Assembly: GCF_029892045.1 (NCBI RefSeq)
Contig: NZ_CP120368.1
Location: 1,610,001-1,674,000, forward strand
DNA: 64,000 bases
Reading direction: 5' to 3'
Origin: Sinorhizobium numidicum
GTDB taxonomy: Bacteria; Pseudomonadota; Alphaproteobacteria; Rhizobiales; Rhizobiaceae
A program made the translations under genes and the position numbers. The notes under the pieces were generated by a model. That model made no database searches and had not been told where the DNA came from. It saw only the letters and a program-made list of their open reading frames with translations. Of this stretch, positions 26,865 to 36,070 are shown one piece after another (position 1 is the stretch's first letter; every line of letters starts with the position of its first letter).

Positions 26865-27145
26865 CTACGGAAGGTCGAGCAACAGCGCGCGATCCTCGAA
26901 GCGGATGATGTCGACATCCTTCGTCACCAACATGTAGTCGGCAAAACGACCGTACTTGCCATAGTGCGAGGTGCGTGTGTCGGTATACGCGCGTGAGACG
27001 ACGAGCCAGTCTGGCGAAACGCCGGGAGAGCGCACGACCTCCTGCAGGCATAGGACATCTACGTCGACATGGGCAAGATACGTCATCAACGGCTCAAGGA
27101 ACTTGCCGCCCCCCGGGCATTGAGGGATACGATCCGCATCTTCAT
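26865..27145 (-). pseudogene. Endonuclease/exonuclease/phosphatase remnant
   Basis: The minus strand starts with ATG 27145 and MKMRIVSLNA, the usual beginning of this metal-dependent phosphodiesterase fold, but a frameshift in a G-run (about 27109-27116) then breaks it. The frame resumes as MTYLAHVDVDVLCLQEVVRS, with the catalytic Glu of LQE, and jumps straight to TSHYGKYGRFADYMLV, a motif near the C-terminus of the family. About 130-170 middle residues are therefore missing. A frameshift plus an internal deletion mark it as dead. Confidence 0.75.
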
Positions 27146-27226
27146 CACCTATTTACCGACGCACTCGGCAGGCGCGGCTACCTGATTCGGGATCGGCGCT
27201 TAGGTGCCTGCCAGTGTTGCGCGCAT

Positions 27227-28633
27227 TCAGACCGTTGACTTTATCTCGCCCATCCGGTTCCAAGCATCGAGCCCGGCAATCTTGTAGGCCTCGGCAAGCG
27301 TTGGATAGTTGAAGGTATTTTCGACGAAATATTCGACCGTGCCCTTGAGGTTGAGAACTGCCTGGCCGATGTGCACGAGTTCTGTTGCGCCTTCGCCGAT
27401 GATGTGCACCCCGAGCAGACGCCGAGTCTTTAGCGAAAAGATCATTTTTAAGAGGCCGGAGTCGAGGCCCATGATGTGTCCGCGCGATGTTTCGCGGAAC
27501 CTTGCGATGCCGCATTCGTAGGGAATGCCGCGTTCCTTGACCTCTTCTTCCGAAAGCCCGCAGGTGGAGATCTCGGGCACTGCATAGATCCCGTAGGGAA
27601 AGTACTTCTGTGGTTCCTTGGCGATTGCGCCGACGGCGACGCGTGCGGCGACGCGCCCCTGTTCCATCGATGTCGAAGCGAGGCTTGGAAAGCCCACGAC
27701 GTCGCCGGCCGCATAAATGTTCGGAACCGAGGTCTGGAACGTTTCCGGATTCACCTTGAGCCGTCCGCGGCTGTCGGCTTCGAGACCGGCTGCGGGCAGG
27801 TTGAGGGCGTCGGTCGCGCCTATGCGGCCGGCTGCGAACAGAACCATTTCGGTCGATATCTTGCGGCCATTGTTCAGCGTCAGCTGCACTTTGCCGTCAT
27901 CCAGCCGCTCCACCTTCTCCGCCTTCTGGCCGAGATTGAGCTTCATGTTGCGGTCACGCAACTGATAGGTGAAGTCTTCGACGATTTCCCTGTCGATGAA
28001 ATCGAGCATCGTCGATTTCGGGTCGATCACTGTCACCTGTGTGTCGAGCGCACTAAAGATCGTAGCGTATTCGATGCCAACCACGCCGGCGCCGATCACC
28101 ACAAGCGAACGCGGTAGTTCTTCTATGTCCAGAAGCTCATCGCTGTCGACGACGGTCTTCCCGTCGAAGGGTATGTAGTCCGGACGGAACGGTTTCGTTC
28201 CAACAGCGAGCAAAACGCTCGTGCCGGAGACAAGGATGCTTTCACCATCGTCCATGATGACATCGAGCGTGGTCGGGCTTACGAAACTCGCCTTGCCGCG
28301 AATGTGCTGCACCCGATTTCGCGCAAACTGATGTTCGAGAACCTCAACCTCGTGGTCGAGCGTGATGAGGAGACGCCGGCGCAGGTCTTCGGCGCTAATT
28401 TCTTGCTTCACCCGGTAGGCGCGACCGTAAAAACCGCGCTCGCGCCAGCCGGACAGGTTCAGCGCCGTCTCCCGAAGGGTCTTCGACGGAATGGTTCCGG
28501 TATGAACGGAAACGCCGCCGACACGCTTGCCCTGCTCGATGACAAGAACCTTCTTGCCGAGCTTTGCGGCCTGGATCGCGCCCCTGCGCCCTGCGGGACC
28601 GCTACCGACGACAATGAGATCGAACTGATTCAT
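27227..28633 (-). CDS. sthA: Soluble (Si-specific) NAD(P)+ transhydrogenase
   Basis: FAD-dependent enzyme that balances NADPH and NAD+ pools by hydride transfer. 468 residues from ATG 28633; the longer frame to 28696 lacks similarity. N-terminal FAD motif VVGSGPAGRRGAIQAAKLG, then GGVSVHTGTIPSKTLRE where the redox cysteine pair of related dihydrolipoyl dehydrogenases is absent, as expected for SthA. NAD-binding motif VIGAGVVGIEYA (about 180), FAD motif IYAAGDVVGFP and a C-terminal dimerisation domain with THIGQ-like ELVHIGQAVL. Monocistronic on the minus strand. Confidence 0.92.
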   Translation of the reverse strand: MNQFDLIVVGSGPAGRRGAIQAAKLGKKVLVIEQGKRVGGVSVHTGTIPSKTLRETALNLSGWRERGFYGRAYRVKQEISAEDLRRRLLITLDHEVEVLEHQFARNRVQHIRGKASFVSPTTLDVIMDDGESILVSGTSVLLAVGTKPFRPDYIPFDGKTVVDSDELLDIEELPRSLVVIGAGVVGIEYATIFSALDTQVTVIDPKSTMLDFIDREIVEDFTYQLRDRNMKLNLGQKAEKVERLDDGKVQLTLNNGRKISTEMVLFAAGRIGATDALNLPAAGLEADSRGRLKVNPETFQTSVPNIYAAGDVVGFPSLASTSMEQGRVAARVAVGAIAKEPQKYFPYGIYAVPEISTCGLSEEEVKERGIPYECGIARFRETSRGHIMGLDSGLLKMIFSLKTRRLLGVHIIGEGATELVHIGQAVLNLKGTVEYFVENTFNYPTLAEAYKIAGLDAWNRMGEIKSTV

Positions 28634-28825
28634 GAACGCTTCCCGTGAGGCCAGAGTGGACCGTTGTGCAATGCGGCAAATTTCGCGCGACTCCATCTAT
28701 ACCGTCAACCGCATGATTTGATGAAGTGCAATACGCAATGATCTGTCGTGGATGCGTCCGTTGCGAAATGTGGTTATTCTGGAGCGGGCTAGGGATGCTG
28801 ATTCCAGCCCGCGGCGAAGAGGTTA

Positions 28826-29905
28826 ATGGAGCGCTCGAATGGATTGGGTTGGATGAACGAATCTGGCGCAAGCTCGCGGCCCACCGCTGATGACCGAGGT
28901 CAAGCGCTTCCGCCGGAAGAAATGCATAGCAACCGGCCCGGCGTCGTGGCGGCCGCCGTCTATCAGAATGGCCAGCGTCTTCGCGACATTCAGATCGAAG
29001 AAGCCAGTCAATGGAGAAACCGGGAGAATGTCGTCGTCTGGATCGGTCTGCACGAGCCGGATGAGATGCTGCTGCGCCAGGTGCAGGCCGAGTTCAATCT
29101 GCATGACCTGGCGATTGAGGATGCCGGAAAGGCGCATCAGCGGCCGAAGCTGGAAATCTACGGGGATGCGATCTTCGCCGTGGCCCGGACCGCCCACATG
29201 ATGGGTGACGAGATCGCGTTCGGCGAGACGCATCTTTTCGTCGGGCGCGGCTATATCGTTTCTGTGCGCCACGGAGCGTCCACGTCCTATATGGCGGTGA
29301 GGCAGCGATGCGAATCTTCTCCCGCGGCGCTCGCCCACGGTGAGAACTACATTCTCTATTCCATTCTCGATTTCATCGTCGACAACTACATGCCGGTGGT
29401 CGAAACGATCCACGGTGAGGTCGAAAAGCTGGAGGACCGCCTGCTGCGCGGCCGGCTGGACAAGGCCGACATCGAGCGGCTTTACAAGCTGCGTCGCAAC
29501 CTGCTTCGCCTGCGCAACGCGGTGGTGCCCCTGGTGGATGTGTGCCGCCGGCACGAGCATCTCGAACTTCCGGGAATGGACGCGGCAATGCAGCCTCTGT
29601 TTCGTGATGTCACCGATCATGTCCGGCGGGTTCAGGAGGACATTGACGCCCTACGAGAGGTGCTTGCCTTCACGTTCGAGGCGAGCCTGATGATCGGCCA
29701 GTCGGAGCAAACGGAAATCTCGCGCAAGCTTGCCTCATGGGCAGCCATTCTGGCCGTACCGACGGCGATCGCCGGTATTTATGGCATGAACTTCGATGCC
29801 ATGCCCGAACTCAGATTCCGCTACGGCTATTTTGTCGTCCTGGCCGTGATCTTCGCACTCTGCGCGACGCTCTACCGGCTCTTCCGGCGCGCGAGATGGC
29901 TGTGA
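28826..29905 (+). CDS. CorA-family divalent metal transporter (ZntB/CorA-like)
   Basis: A 359-residue CorA-superfamily channel: a long cytoplasmic funnel domain rich in charged helices, then two membrane spans at the C-terminus. The pore signature YGMNF after the first span is intact (IAGIYGMNFDAMPE). ATG 28826 lies behind GAAGAGG; an in-frame ATG at 28853 would shorten it by nine residues. Whether it moves Mg2+, Co2+ or Zn2+ cannot be told from sequence. Monocistronic; a RIME-like element follows. Confidence 0.9.
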   Translation: MERSNGLGWMNESGASSRPTADDRGQALPPEEMHSNRPGVVAAAVYQNGQRLRDIQIEEASQWRNRENVVVWIGLHEPDEMLLRQVQAEFNLHDLAIEDAGKAHQRPKLEIYGDAIFAVARTAHMMGDEIAFGETHLFVGRGYIVSVRHGASTSYMAVRQRCESSPAALAHGENYILYSILDFIVDNYMPVVETIHGEVEKLEDRLLRGRLDKADIERLYKLRRNLLRLRNAVVPLVDVCRRHEHLELPGMDAAMQPLFRDVTDHVRRVQEDIDALREVLAFTFEASLMIGQSEQTEISRKLASWAAILAVPTAIAGIYGMNFDAMPELRFRYGYFVVLAVIFALCATLYRLFRRARWL

Positions 29906-29943
29906 TCAGAGCGAAATGCGCGGGGGTTTTCGCCCGCCGTCCG

Positions 29944-30046
29944 GCTAGAGCGCCGTGCGTTCAAGTGAACGCACAAAGGACGCTCTAGCACTCTAGATTC
30001 TAGAGCATCTTGTCCGCTTCCAAGCTTGAAAGCGGGATGCTCTAGA
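29944..30046. repeat. RIME-like palindromic element, second type
   Basis: Two adjacent hairpins: CTAGAGCG (29945-29952) with CGCTCTAG (29981-29988), inner CGTTCAAGTGAACG, then CTAGAGCATC (30000-30009) with GATGCTCTAG (30036-30045), inner CGCTTCCAAGCTTGAAAGCG. It shares the layout of copies A-C but not the outer stem sequence. It lies exactly between the CorA-like gene and the radC remnant and so at the edge of the accessory region. Confidence 0.75.
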
Positions 30047-30215
30047 ACAATCGAAGTCCCTTGAGGCTCGCGTGCCCGTCCTTGCCGATGATGATATGGT
30101 CATGGACGGTAATCCCGAGCGGCTTCGCGGCTTCGGCAATCAGCTTGGTCATTTCAATATCCGCACGCGACGGTGTCGGATCGCCGGACGGGTGGTTGCG
30201 CATGACGCCATTTGA
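30042..30215 (-). pseudogene. radC: radC C-terminal remnant
   Basis: Only the last ~55 residues of a RadC/JAB-domain protein remain: [18 protein letters not shown] and the end [19 protein letters not shown]. The part before, including the helix-hairpin-helix domain and the first half of the JAB domain, is replaced by unrelated sequence from about 30216. The in-frame extension to 30344 has no similarity. This is the broken edge of the core block: sequence to the left is conserved, sequence to the right is not. Confidence 0.85.
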
Positions 30216-30728
30216 AGGGCCTAACCCGCTGGAATAAAAGGAATAACCTTGACGCGCAGGTAGGCGCGGGGACCGGTAATTGGGGGCGGTCAAAAATGCT
30301 CCGTAGGAACTACGCGACGCCCGTTGGGCCAATCTGTTGATCAAAAACTGTAACAGCTCGTCTTTGCAACTATGGAATTTCAGAGAATGGTTGTATAAAC
30401 GGAGGCCAATGAAACCTCTCCACTAAGCGGCACCGTTTGCAAGTGGGCGTTGTAGAATCCAACTATATCTCAGCTAGACGTCCGAGAATAAGTTAGCCCC
30501 AGGTTTTTGGGACACTTGCAAGCGGGTCCGTTTCAATTCAAGGGGCCGGCTCATCTGGCAGCCACGTTCATGAACTTGAAAGTGTGTGGCTGAGAGCTGT
30601 TTCAGAAGTAACTGCGTTGCGGATCGCGTTCTGGCAGGTTTTTGCGAGTGCCTGTAGGACGTTGAGATCAATTTAATGTTATTCTTTTCGGCCGGACGCA
30701 TTTGACCGACGATTGGATGATTGCTCCA
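30216..30728. other. Non-coding junction region beside radC remnant
   Basis: About 510 bp with lower GC than the neighbours and no supported gene. Short direct echoes (GTTTGCAAGTGGGC at 30431, ACTTGCAAGCGGG at 30519) and many stops in all frames suggest decayed mobile-element or recombination debris. No complete insertion-sequence end could be recognised. Confidence 0.4.
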
Positions 30729-31352
30729 ATGAAGCTTAGGCTTGTCCTTACCTGGCTGCTGATCGTCGTGGCATTGACGGCTCGTGCCCAAGAGTCGCGC
30801 GAGGCCGCTGACTGGCCGATCCGGGTTGAGGAATTGCTCGCCGTGCACCGCTTCGAACTCGAGGAAGGCTTCGAATTCGACTGGAGCGCCGAAGCAAGAA
30901 CCGTACGCTCCGGCACGCTGGTCGTCATCAAGGTCGACCCGGATATCGTCGTGCCGCGCAATGCGCCCGAGCCGATCCTATATGCCGGGGATCGCACCGT
31001 GCAGCGACTCAATCGAGGCTCCGGCTCCGGCGTGGTCATTGGCATCATCCCTGGCGACATTGACCTTTCTGTAGCGCCGCTCTGGTTCGGCGCGCCGGGG
31101 CTTCCGGAGAGCGTGACGGCCGAGACCATCCGCAATGAGCGCCTGCTCGCCGAGCGCGCAGAGATCCGGCCTTTCGCGAGGGAAGTGGTCGAACGCGTCA
31201 GGGCCGAGCCGCTGGTCGCCAATGATCTAGCCGAGCTATTACGCACGCATGTCGCTGATCTTGTGCTGCAATATGCGCCCCAGGAGAGGGACTTGGCCGA
31301 GAGTTGGCGGCTGCCGGTCGTTTCTGCGCCCCAAAAGGATCGCCGCCCCTAA
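30729..31352 (+). CDS. Exported hypothetical protein
   Basis: A 207-residue protein with a clear signal peptide (KLRLVLTWLLIVVALTARAQ, cleavage after about residue 19) from ATG 30729. The mature part begins with an acidic, Glu-rich segment (EELLAVHRFELEEGFEFDW) and contains VVIKVDPDIVVPRNAPEP; it looks beta-rich and periplasmic. No family was recognised. Followed by the large hydrolase/vWA protein on the same strand after 134 bp; the two could be functionally linked. Confidence 0.7.
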   Translation: MKLRLVLTWLLIVVALTARAQESREAADWPIRVEELLAVHRFELEEGFEFDWSAEARTVRSGTLVVIKVDPDIVVPRNAPEPILYAGDRTVQRLNRGSGSGVVIGIIPGDIDLSVAPLWFGAPGLPESVTAETIRNERLLAERAEIRPFAREVVERVRAEPLVANDLAELLRTHVADLVLQYAPQERDLAESWRLPVVSAPQKDRRP

Positions 31353-31486
31353 AACGTCTCGCGTTCAATCGGATTCATTCGAGGCGCTTTAGATTTCGCT
31401 TTTGTTGCATGTCGTTACTCCGAAACCGCTGCGCATTGAGACACCAGGCGTGAAATTTCGAACACGTATTTCCGAAGGACGCTTTG

Positions 31487-34400
31487 ATGTCACCCTTCCG
31501 GGGAGCCTTTGTTTGCATATCGGGCGTGTTGACGGCGCTGCAAGCAGCGTGTGTCTGGGCTCAGACCGCTACTGAGCTGGCCGGAAATCCACTAACGGAA
31601 TTTCCGCGTTTCGAGTATGTGCGCGCGTTTAATCAGAACGCGCCGGTATCCGTCGCAATCGATACGACGCGCTTTCCATCGATCGCGGGGCAAACCTGCG
31701 ATGTCTACGTGACCGCCGCCAAGACGGCCAGCCAATGGGCTTCGAACGCGACCTTGATCGATGTGACGCCGGGCGGCGCGCAGGCCAAGGCATTCTCGGC
31801 CGGAACGATCCAGGCCAATACCGTCCAGGTCGCCTCGGCAGGCGATCTCAATGCCGATGCGGGCACAGGGCTCGGCGTCGGTTACGACGTGGTACTCGAC
31901 TGCGACCAGAACGGGATGTTGAGCACCGCCGATTTCATTGACGGGCTGGACGACGAGGCGGGGCTCTACGTGGTGCACGACACAACCGAAGCCGGCCCTC
32001 TCGCAGTGACAGAGCTCCAATACTCAATCGATTCCACCACCGGCTCGACCTATGGCATCCCGAGCAATAAGCTCGCGCAGGACCTCTACTATCCCGAAAA
32101 CATCGGTTCGCTCGGTCAGCTACCGCTAATCATCATCAGCCGCGGCAACGGCCATGACTTTCGCTGGTACGACCACATCGGCTTTCACATGGCCTCTTAC
32201 GGCTATGTGGTGATGAGCCATGACAACAACACCGAGCCCGGCACGCAGTCGGCTGCGGTCACGACGCTCGGCCACACCGACGCATTCATCGACCTCGCAG
32301 GCTCGGGTGCGATCGCCAGCGGAGACCTTGTCGGCCACATCGACACCAGCCGGATCGTCTGGATCGGCCATAGCCGCGGCGGCGAGGGCGTGGCGATCGC
32401 CTATGACCGTCTGGTGAACGGCTCCTATACCCCATCGAACTTCACGCGCTCGGCAATCAAGCTGATCAGCTCGATGCTGCCCACGGATTTTTACGGCACC
32501 GGTTCGGCCTCGTCCCTGCCTTCGAACGCGCCGTCGCTCGGCATCGCCAATCCGCACGATGCGAACTACCACCTCTGGACTGCCGCGGGCGATTCGGATG
32601 TTAACGGCTCTGCCGGGTGTCCTCTTTGTCAGACATTCCATATCCATGACCGCGCCACAGGCTACCGCCAGTCGACCGTGGTGCAAGGCACCGGGCACGG
32701 CTGGTTTCACGATCAAGAAAGCGCGAGCGCAGCATTCACAGGGCCATGCGCCATCGGCCCGCCGAACGATCTGACCCACGACATCCAGCTCGGTCACTTC
32801 CTACCGCTGATCAAGCACTATGTCGAAGGCAACGTGCCCGCACTTGATTTCCTGACCCGCCAGTACGAGCGTTTCCGGCCGATCGGCGTGACGACAAGCA
32901 ACCCCTGCGTGGTCGTTACCCACGAATACCGCAACGCGTCTACGCTCGGGAACTTCGTCATCGACGACTACCAGTCACAACCAAGCGACGGCATCAGCAG
33001 CTCGGGCGCCCAGGTGCTCTACGACGTCCAGAACCTGACCGAGGACCGGCTCGACGACAACGACAGCTCCTTCAGCTGGACGACCTCCGATCCCTTCAAC
33101 GGCGCGACGCAGGCGCATGATACCGACGACAGCCGTGGCGTGATCTTCGACTGGACCGACCAGGACCGGTTTTACGAGTGGGAGGTGGCAGCAGGGCGGC
33201 GCGACTTTACTGCGCACACTTTCCTGTCGTTCCGCGGTGCGCAAGGGACGCAGCACCCCAACACACTAGCCGACACGAACGATCTGACCTTCACGGTGAC
33301 ATTGCGCGACCTCTCCGGCAACACGAGCTCGATCAATATCGGCGCTTATGGCGGCGGGCTCGAGCAACCCTATGCCCGATCGGGCGGCTGGCACAACGAG
33401 GTGGAAACGGTGCGGATACGCCTCACCGATTTTCTGAACAATGGCAGCAACCTCGACTTGTCGAACATCGTCGCCGTCCGACTCAATGTAGGACCAAGCT
33501 GGGGTTCGAGCCGCGGCCGCGTCGTCATCGACGACGCAATGCTGACAAATGACGTTCCGCCCGGTGCCCCGGCGCTGCCAATGCTTCGCGTTTCCGAGGT
33601 GGTGCTCGACTACGGCGAAGTAGAGCTCGGCTTTGCCTTCAGCAAGGCCATCGTCCTGCACAACGACGGCACAGCGCCTCTCACCGTATCGGTCGACCTC
33701 ACCACGTCGCCGGGCGATCCCGGCCTGGCCCATTGGTCCGAGATTGACGAGGCGCCACCGACCACCATCGCGCCGGGCGATCCGCCGCTGATCCTGCGCC
33801 AAACCTACGAGCCGCAGGGGATCGGCAATCATCTGATCCAGATGCAGGTGACAAGCAATGATCCGGCAGCGGCGACCGTGCCGATCACGCTTGTTGGCGA
33901 GGGCGTCACCCCCATACCGCTCGACTCGATGCTGGTTCTCGACCGCAGCGGCAGCATGAGTGATCCCGCCGGCGACCGGATCAAGATCGAGGCATTGCGC
34001 GACGCAGCGATGCTTTATACCGACCTGCAGCGTCCGGACATCGGCGGCACCGGCTTCGGCGACAAACTTGGCTTCTGGAAGTATAACCACCAGAACAGCC
34101 AGTATCTTGCGCTCGACTTCGTTACCGCCGCCACGAGCGGCGACGTCGCGGCGTCCGAGCTGAGCGCAGCGGCACTCACCGACACGGCGCGGCTGCGCCC
34201 CGCCGGAAGTACGGGTATCGGCGGCGCAATGCAGAACGCCGCCGCGGCGATGGGCGGCCCGCTGACCGACCGCAAGCAGGCGATGGTGGTGCTGACCGAC
34301 GGCATCGAAAATGTGAGCCCCTACATTCTTGATGTCATCGGTCCGATCCAGGCGGCCAATCCCAATCTTCAAATCTACAGCGTCGGCCTCGGCTCGAACA

Positions 34401-35734
34401 TCGAGGCCGGCAAGCTGCAAAGCATCACCAACATGGGGACCGAGGGCTATCACCAGGTCTCCGACTCGTTGACCGGCGAAAGCCTGTTCGAACTGGAAAG
34501 CTTCTATTTCAAGATCTTCTCGAACGCGACGGGCATGGATCTGGTGGTCGATCCGACCCATGTGGTCGACCTGCGCTCGCCGGATCCGATCATCGTCGAC
34601 ACCGCACGGATCATCTCGTCGGACCGGAACGCCAACTTCCTGGTGATCGATGATCCCGCGCTCAGGAGTTTCTACGATCTCGAACTCCTCAGCCCCACCG
34701 GCGCTGTCATCGTACCCGGCGTCACTATCGGCGGCATCCCGATCCAGGAATCGCGGCGCGGTACCTATCGCATCTACCGCATCGTGTTCCCGGATGTTTC
34801 TCAGGCGGGCAGCTATGTGGGTGACTGGGTCCTCCGGCTTACTCCCAACGGCAAGTGGAACCCCAGGAGCGTGAAGCAGGCGCTCGGCGAATCGCGCTTT
34901 ACGCATTCGAGCTTCATCGACCCCAACCGCGGACTGATCCCGATCGGATTCGCCGCGGCGGTGTCGTCGAACTACCGCCTTGCGGTGAGCACCCGGCCCG
35001 ACCGCTTCCTGCCCGGGGTGTCGGTGCGACTCGAGGCGCGGCTGAGCGATCGCCACTGGCCGATGCCAGAGGGCCAGGTGAACGTCCGCGTGACCGGCCC
35101 GGACCATGCCACTCACACCGTGGTGCTCTTCGATGATGGGACCCACGGCGACACAGTCGCCGGCGATGCGGTCTGGACGAACAGCGTTACCGACACAGGC
35201 AAGGCCGGCGTCTATGAATTCCTGTTCCGTTCAACGGGAAGCAACGGACGGGGCGAGCTGGCGCCGCGCGAGGCCAGCCGGTTCGTGACCCTTGCTGAGG
35301 TCGAGCCGACGCCCGACGGCGATCTGGGTGAGCCCGGCAAAGGCGCCGGCACTGCTGTGGCGTCCTATCTCGTCGGCACCTATGATTTGCGCGAAGGCCG
35401 GACGCGTATCCATGTGATGAACCCAACCGGCGAGAAGCTGATTGCCCTGATCGCGCTCTTTAGCGTGGATGGAAAACCGCAGCGCTGCGTCGACCGCGAG
35501 CTCCCGCCCAATGGTCTGTTTGAGCTTCAGGTCGGTGACCTGGACCCTGAAGTGCTGTTCGGCGTCGTCAAGGTGGTCTCCCTCGACCCCGAACGCCGCC
35601 TTCCGAAGCTCGGTGTTGTTGGTAATCAGCATATCCGTTACGAGCGGGGTGCCGTAAGCGAGACAGGTCTCCACCCGGTTTCGGACGCCATCCTGAACGG
35701 CGATTTCAGGCGGATCATGGGTGCTTGCCGATAG
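31487..35734 (+). CDS. Large exported alpha/beta-hydrolase - von Willebrand A protein
   Basis: 1415 residues from ATG 31487 (a TTG precedes it in frame). Order: signal peptide (1-25, cut after VWA); an EF-hand-like loop DCDQNGMLSTAD (about 138-149); an alpha/beta-hydrolase of the polyester-hydrolase/chlorophyllase type (about 180-450) with nucleophile Ser296 in GHSRGGEG, a candidate Asp near 367 and His404 in GTGHGWFH; a beta-sandwich (about 485-690); an Ig-like module (about 698-805) with VTSNDPAAATVPI; a von Willebrand A domain (about 812-1000) with intact MIDAS DRSGS (819-823) and VVLTDG; an Ig-like module with FDDGTHGDTVAGD (about 1205); and a C-terminal ~130-residue domain. No anchor or sorting signal is visible. 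Probably a secreted, calcium- or magnesium-binding esterase or adhesin; the substrate is unknown. The hydrolase triad is inferred from motif spacing. Confidence 0.82.
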   Translation: MSPFRGAFVCISGVLTALQAACVWAQTATELAGNPLTEFPRFEYVRAFNQNAPVSVAIDTTRFPSIAGQTCDVYVTAAKTASQWASNATLIDVTPGGAQAKAFSAGTIQANTVQVASAGDLNADAGTGLGVGYDVVLDCDQNGMLSTADFIDGLDDEAGLYVVHDTTEAGPLAVTELQYSIDSTTGSTYGIPSNKLAQDLYYPENIGSLGQLPLIIISRGNGHDFRWYDHIGFHMASYGYVVMSHDNNTEPGTQSAAVTTLGHTDAFIDLAGSGAIASGDLVGHIDTSRIVWIGHSRGGEGVAIAYDRLVNGSYTPSNFTRSAIKLISSMLPTDFYGTGSASSLPSNAPSLGIANPHDANYHLWTAAGDSDVNGSAGCPLCQTFHIHDRATGYRQSTVVQGTGHGWFHDQESASAAFTGPCAIGPPNDLTHDIQLGHFLPLIKHYVEGNVPALDFLTRQYERFRPIGVTTSNPCVVVTHEYRNASTLGNFVIDDYQSQPSDGISSSGAQVLYDVQNLTEDRLDDNDSSFSWTTSDPFNGATQAHDTDDSRGVIFDWTDQDRFYEWEVAAGRRDFTAHTFLSFRGAQGTQHPNTLADTNDLTFTVTLRDLSGNTSSINIGAYGGGLEQPYARSGGWHNEVETVRIRLTDFLNNGSNLDLSNIVAVRLNVGPSWGSSRGRVVIDDAMLTNDVPPGAPALPMLRVSEVVLDYGEVELGFAFSKAIVLHNDGTAPLTVSVDLTTSPGDPGLAHWSEIDEAPPTTIAPGDPPLILRQTYEPQGIGNHLIQMQVTSNDPAAATVPITLVGEGVTPIPLDSMLVLDRSGSMSDPAGDRIKIEALRDAAMLYTDLQRPDIGGTGFGDKLGFWKYNHQNSQYLALDFVTAATSGDVAASELSAAALTDTARLRPAGSTGIGGAMQNAAAAMGGPLTDRKQAMVVLTDGIENVSPYILDVIGPIQAANPNLQIYSVGLGSNIEAGKLQSITNMGTEGYHQVSDSLTGESLFELESFYFKIFSNATGMDLVVDPTHVVDLRSPDPIIVDTARIISSDRNANFLVIDDPALRSFYDLELLSPTGAVIVPGVTIGGIPIQESRRGTYRIYRIVFPDVSQAGSYVGDWVLRLTPNGKWNPRSVKQALGESRFTHSSFIDPNRGLIPIGFAAAVSSNYRLAVSTRPDRFLPGVSVRLEARLSDRHWPMPEGQVNVRVTGPDHATHTVVLFDDGTHGDTVAGDAVWTNSVTDTGKAGVYEFLFRSTGSNGRGELAPREASRFVTLAEVEPTPDGDLGEPGKGAGTAVASYLVGTYDLREGRTRIHVMNPTGEKLIALIALFSVDGKPQRCVDRELPPNGLFELQVGDLDPEVLFGVVKVVSLDPERRLPKLGVVGNQHIRYERGAVSETGLHPVSDAILNGDFRRIMGACR

Positions 35735-35799
35735 GATTCTGTGCTGCGACTTGCAGGCTCGCCATGTGACCGGTGCGCCTCTATGCAAATGTCTGCGAA

Positions 35800-36070
35800 G
35801 GTCGGAAGCCGACTTGCTTATAAGCTTGTGCCGGGACTTTGTCGGAAGGGCCTCGACGTCCTCTGATATTTCCTGCCTCAGCTTGGGCCTTTTGGCGAGA
35901 CGGCGCTTTCGTCGCCGCCCTAGGCCGTCGTAGCGCTCGCCGCCCTTGGCTGGCGCAGCGGCCTGCGCCGGTTCGGGCAGCGGCGGATTGGTGGTCAGCC
36001 AGAAGCGAACGAAGACAGCGAGCGTCTCGACGGCAATGCCCAGATCGCGCTCCAGACGGGCGAGGGCGCG
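35800..36070 (-). pseudogene. CopG-family regulator C-terminal remnant
   Basis: Minus-strand frame starting right after the stop of the MBL-fold gene reads ARLERDLGIAVETLAVFV, then RFWLTTNPPLP, then RLAKRPKLRQEISEDVE. This resembles the C-terminal half of ribbon-helix-helix (CopG-type) regulators found next to conjugation (trb) genes on rhizobial plasmids. The DNA-binding N-terminus is absent and the centre (ERYDGLGRRRKRRLAK) looks damaged. No start codon with a ribosome site. Identification is from memory of the family and is tentative. Confidence 0.5.

Noticed and set aside
33266-35146. 626-codon open frame on the minus strand
   Set aside because: Antisense of the large hydrolase-vWA gene; Arg/His/Gly-rich composition without motifs, a GC-content shadow.
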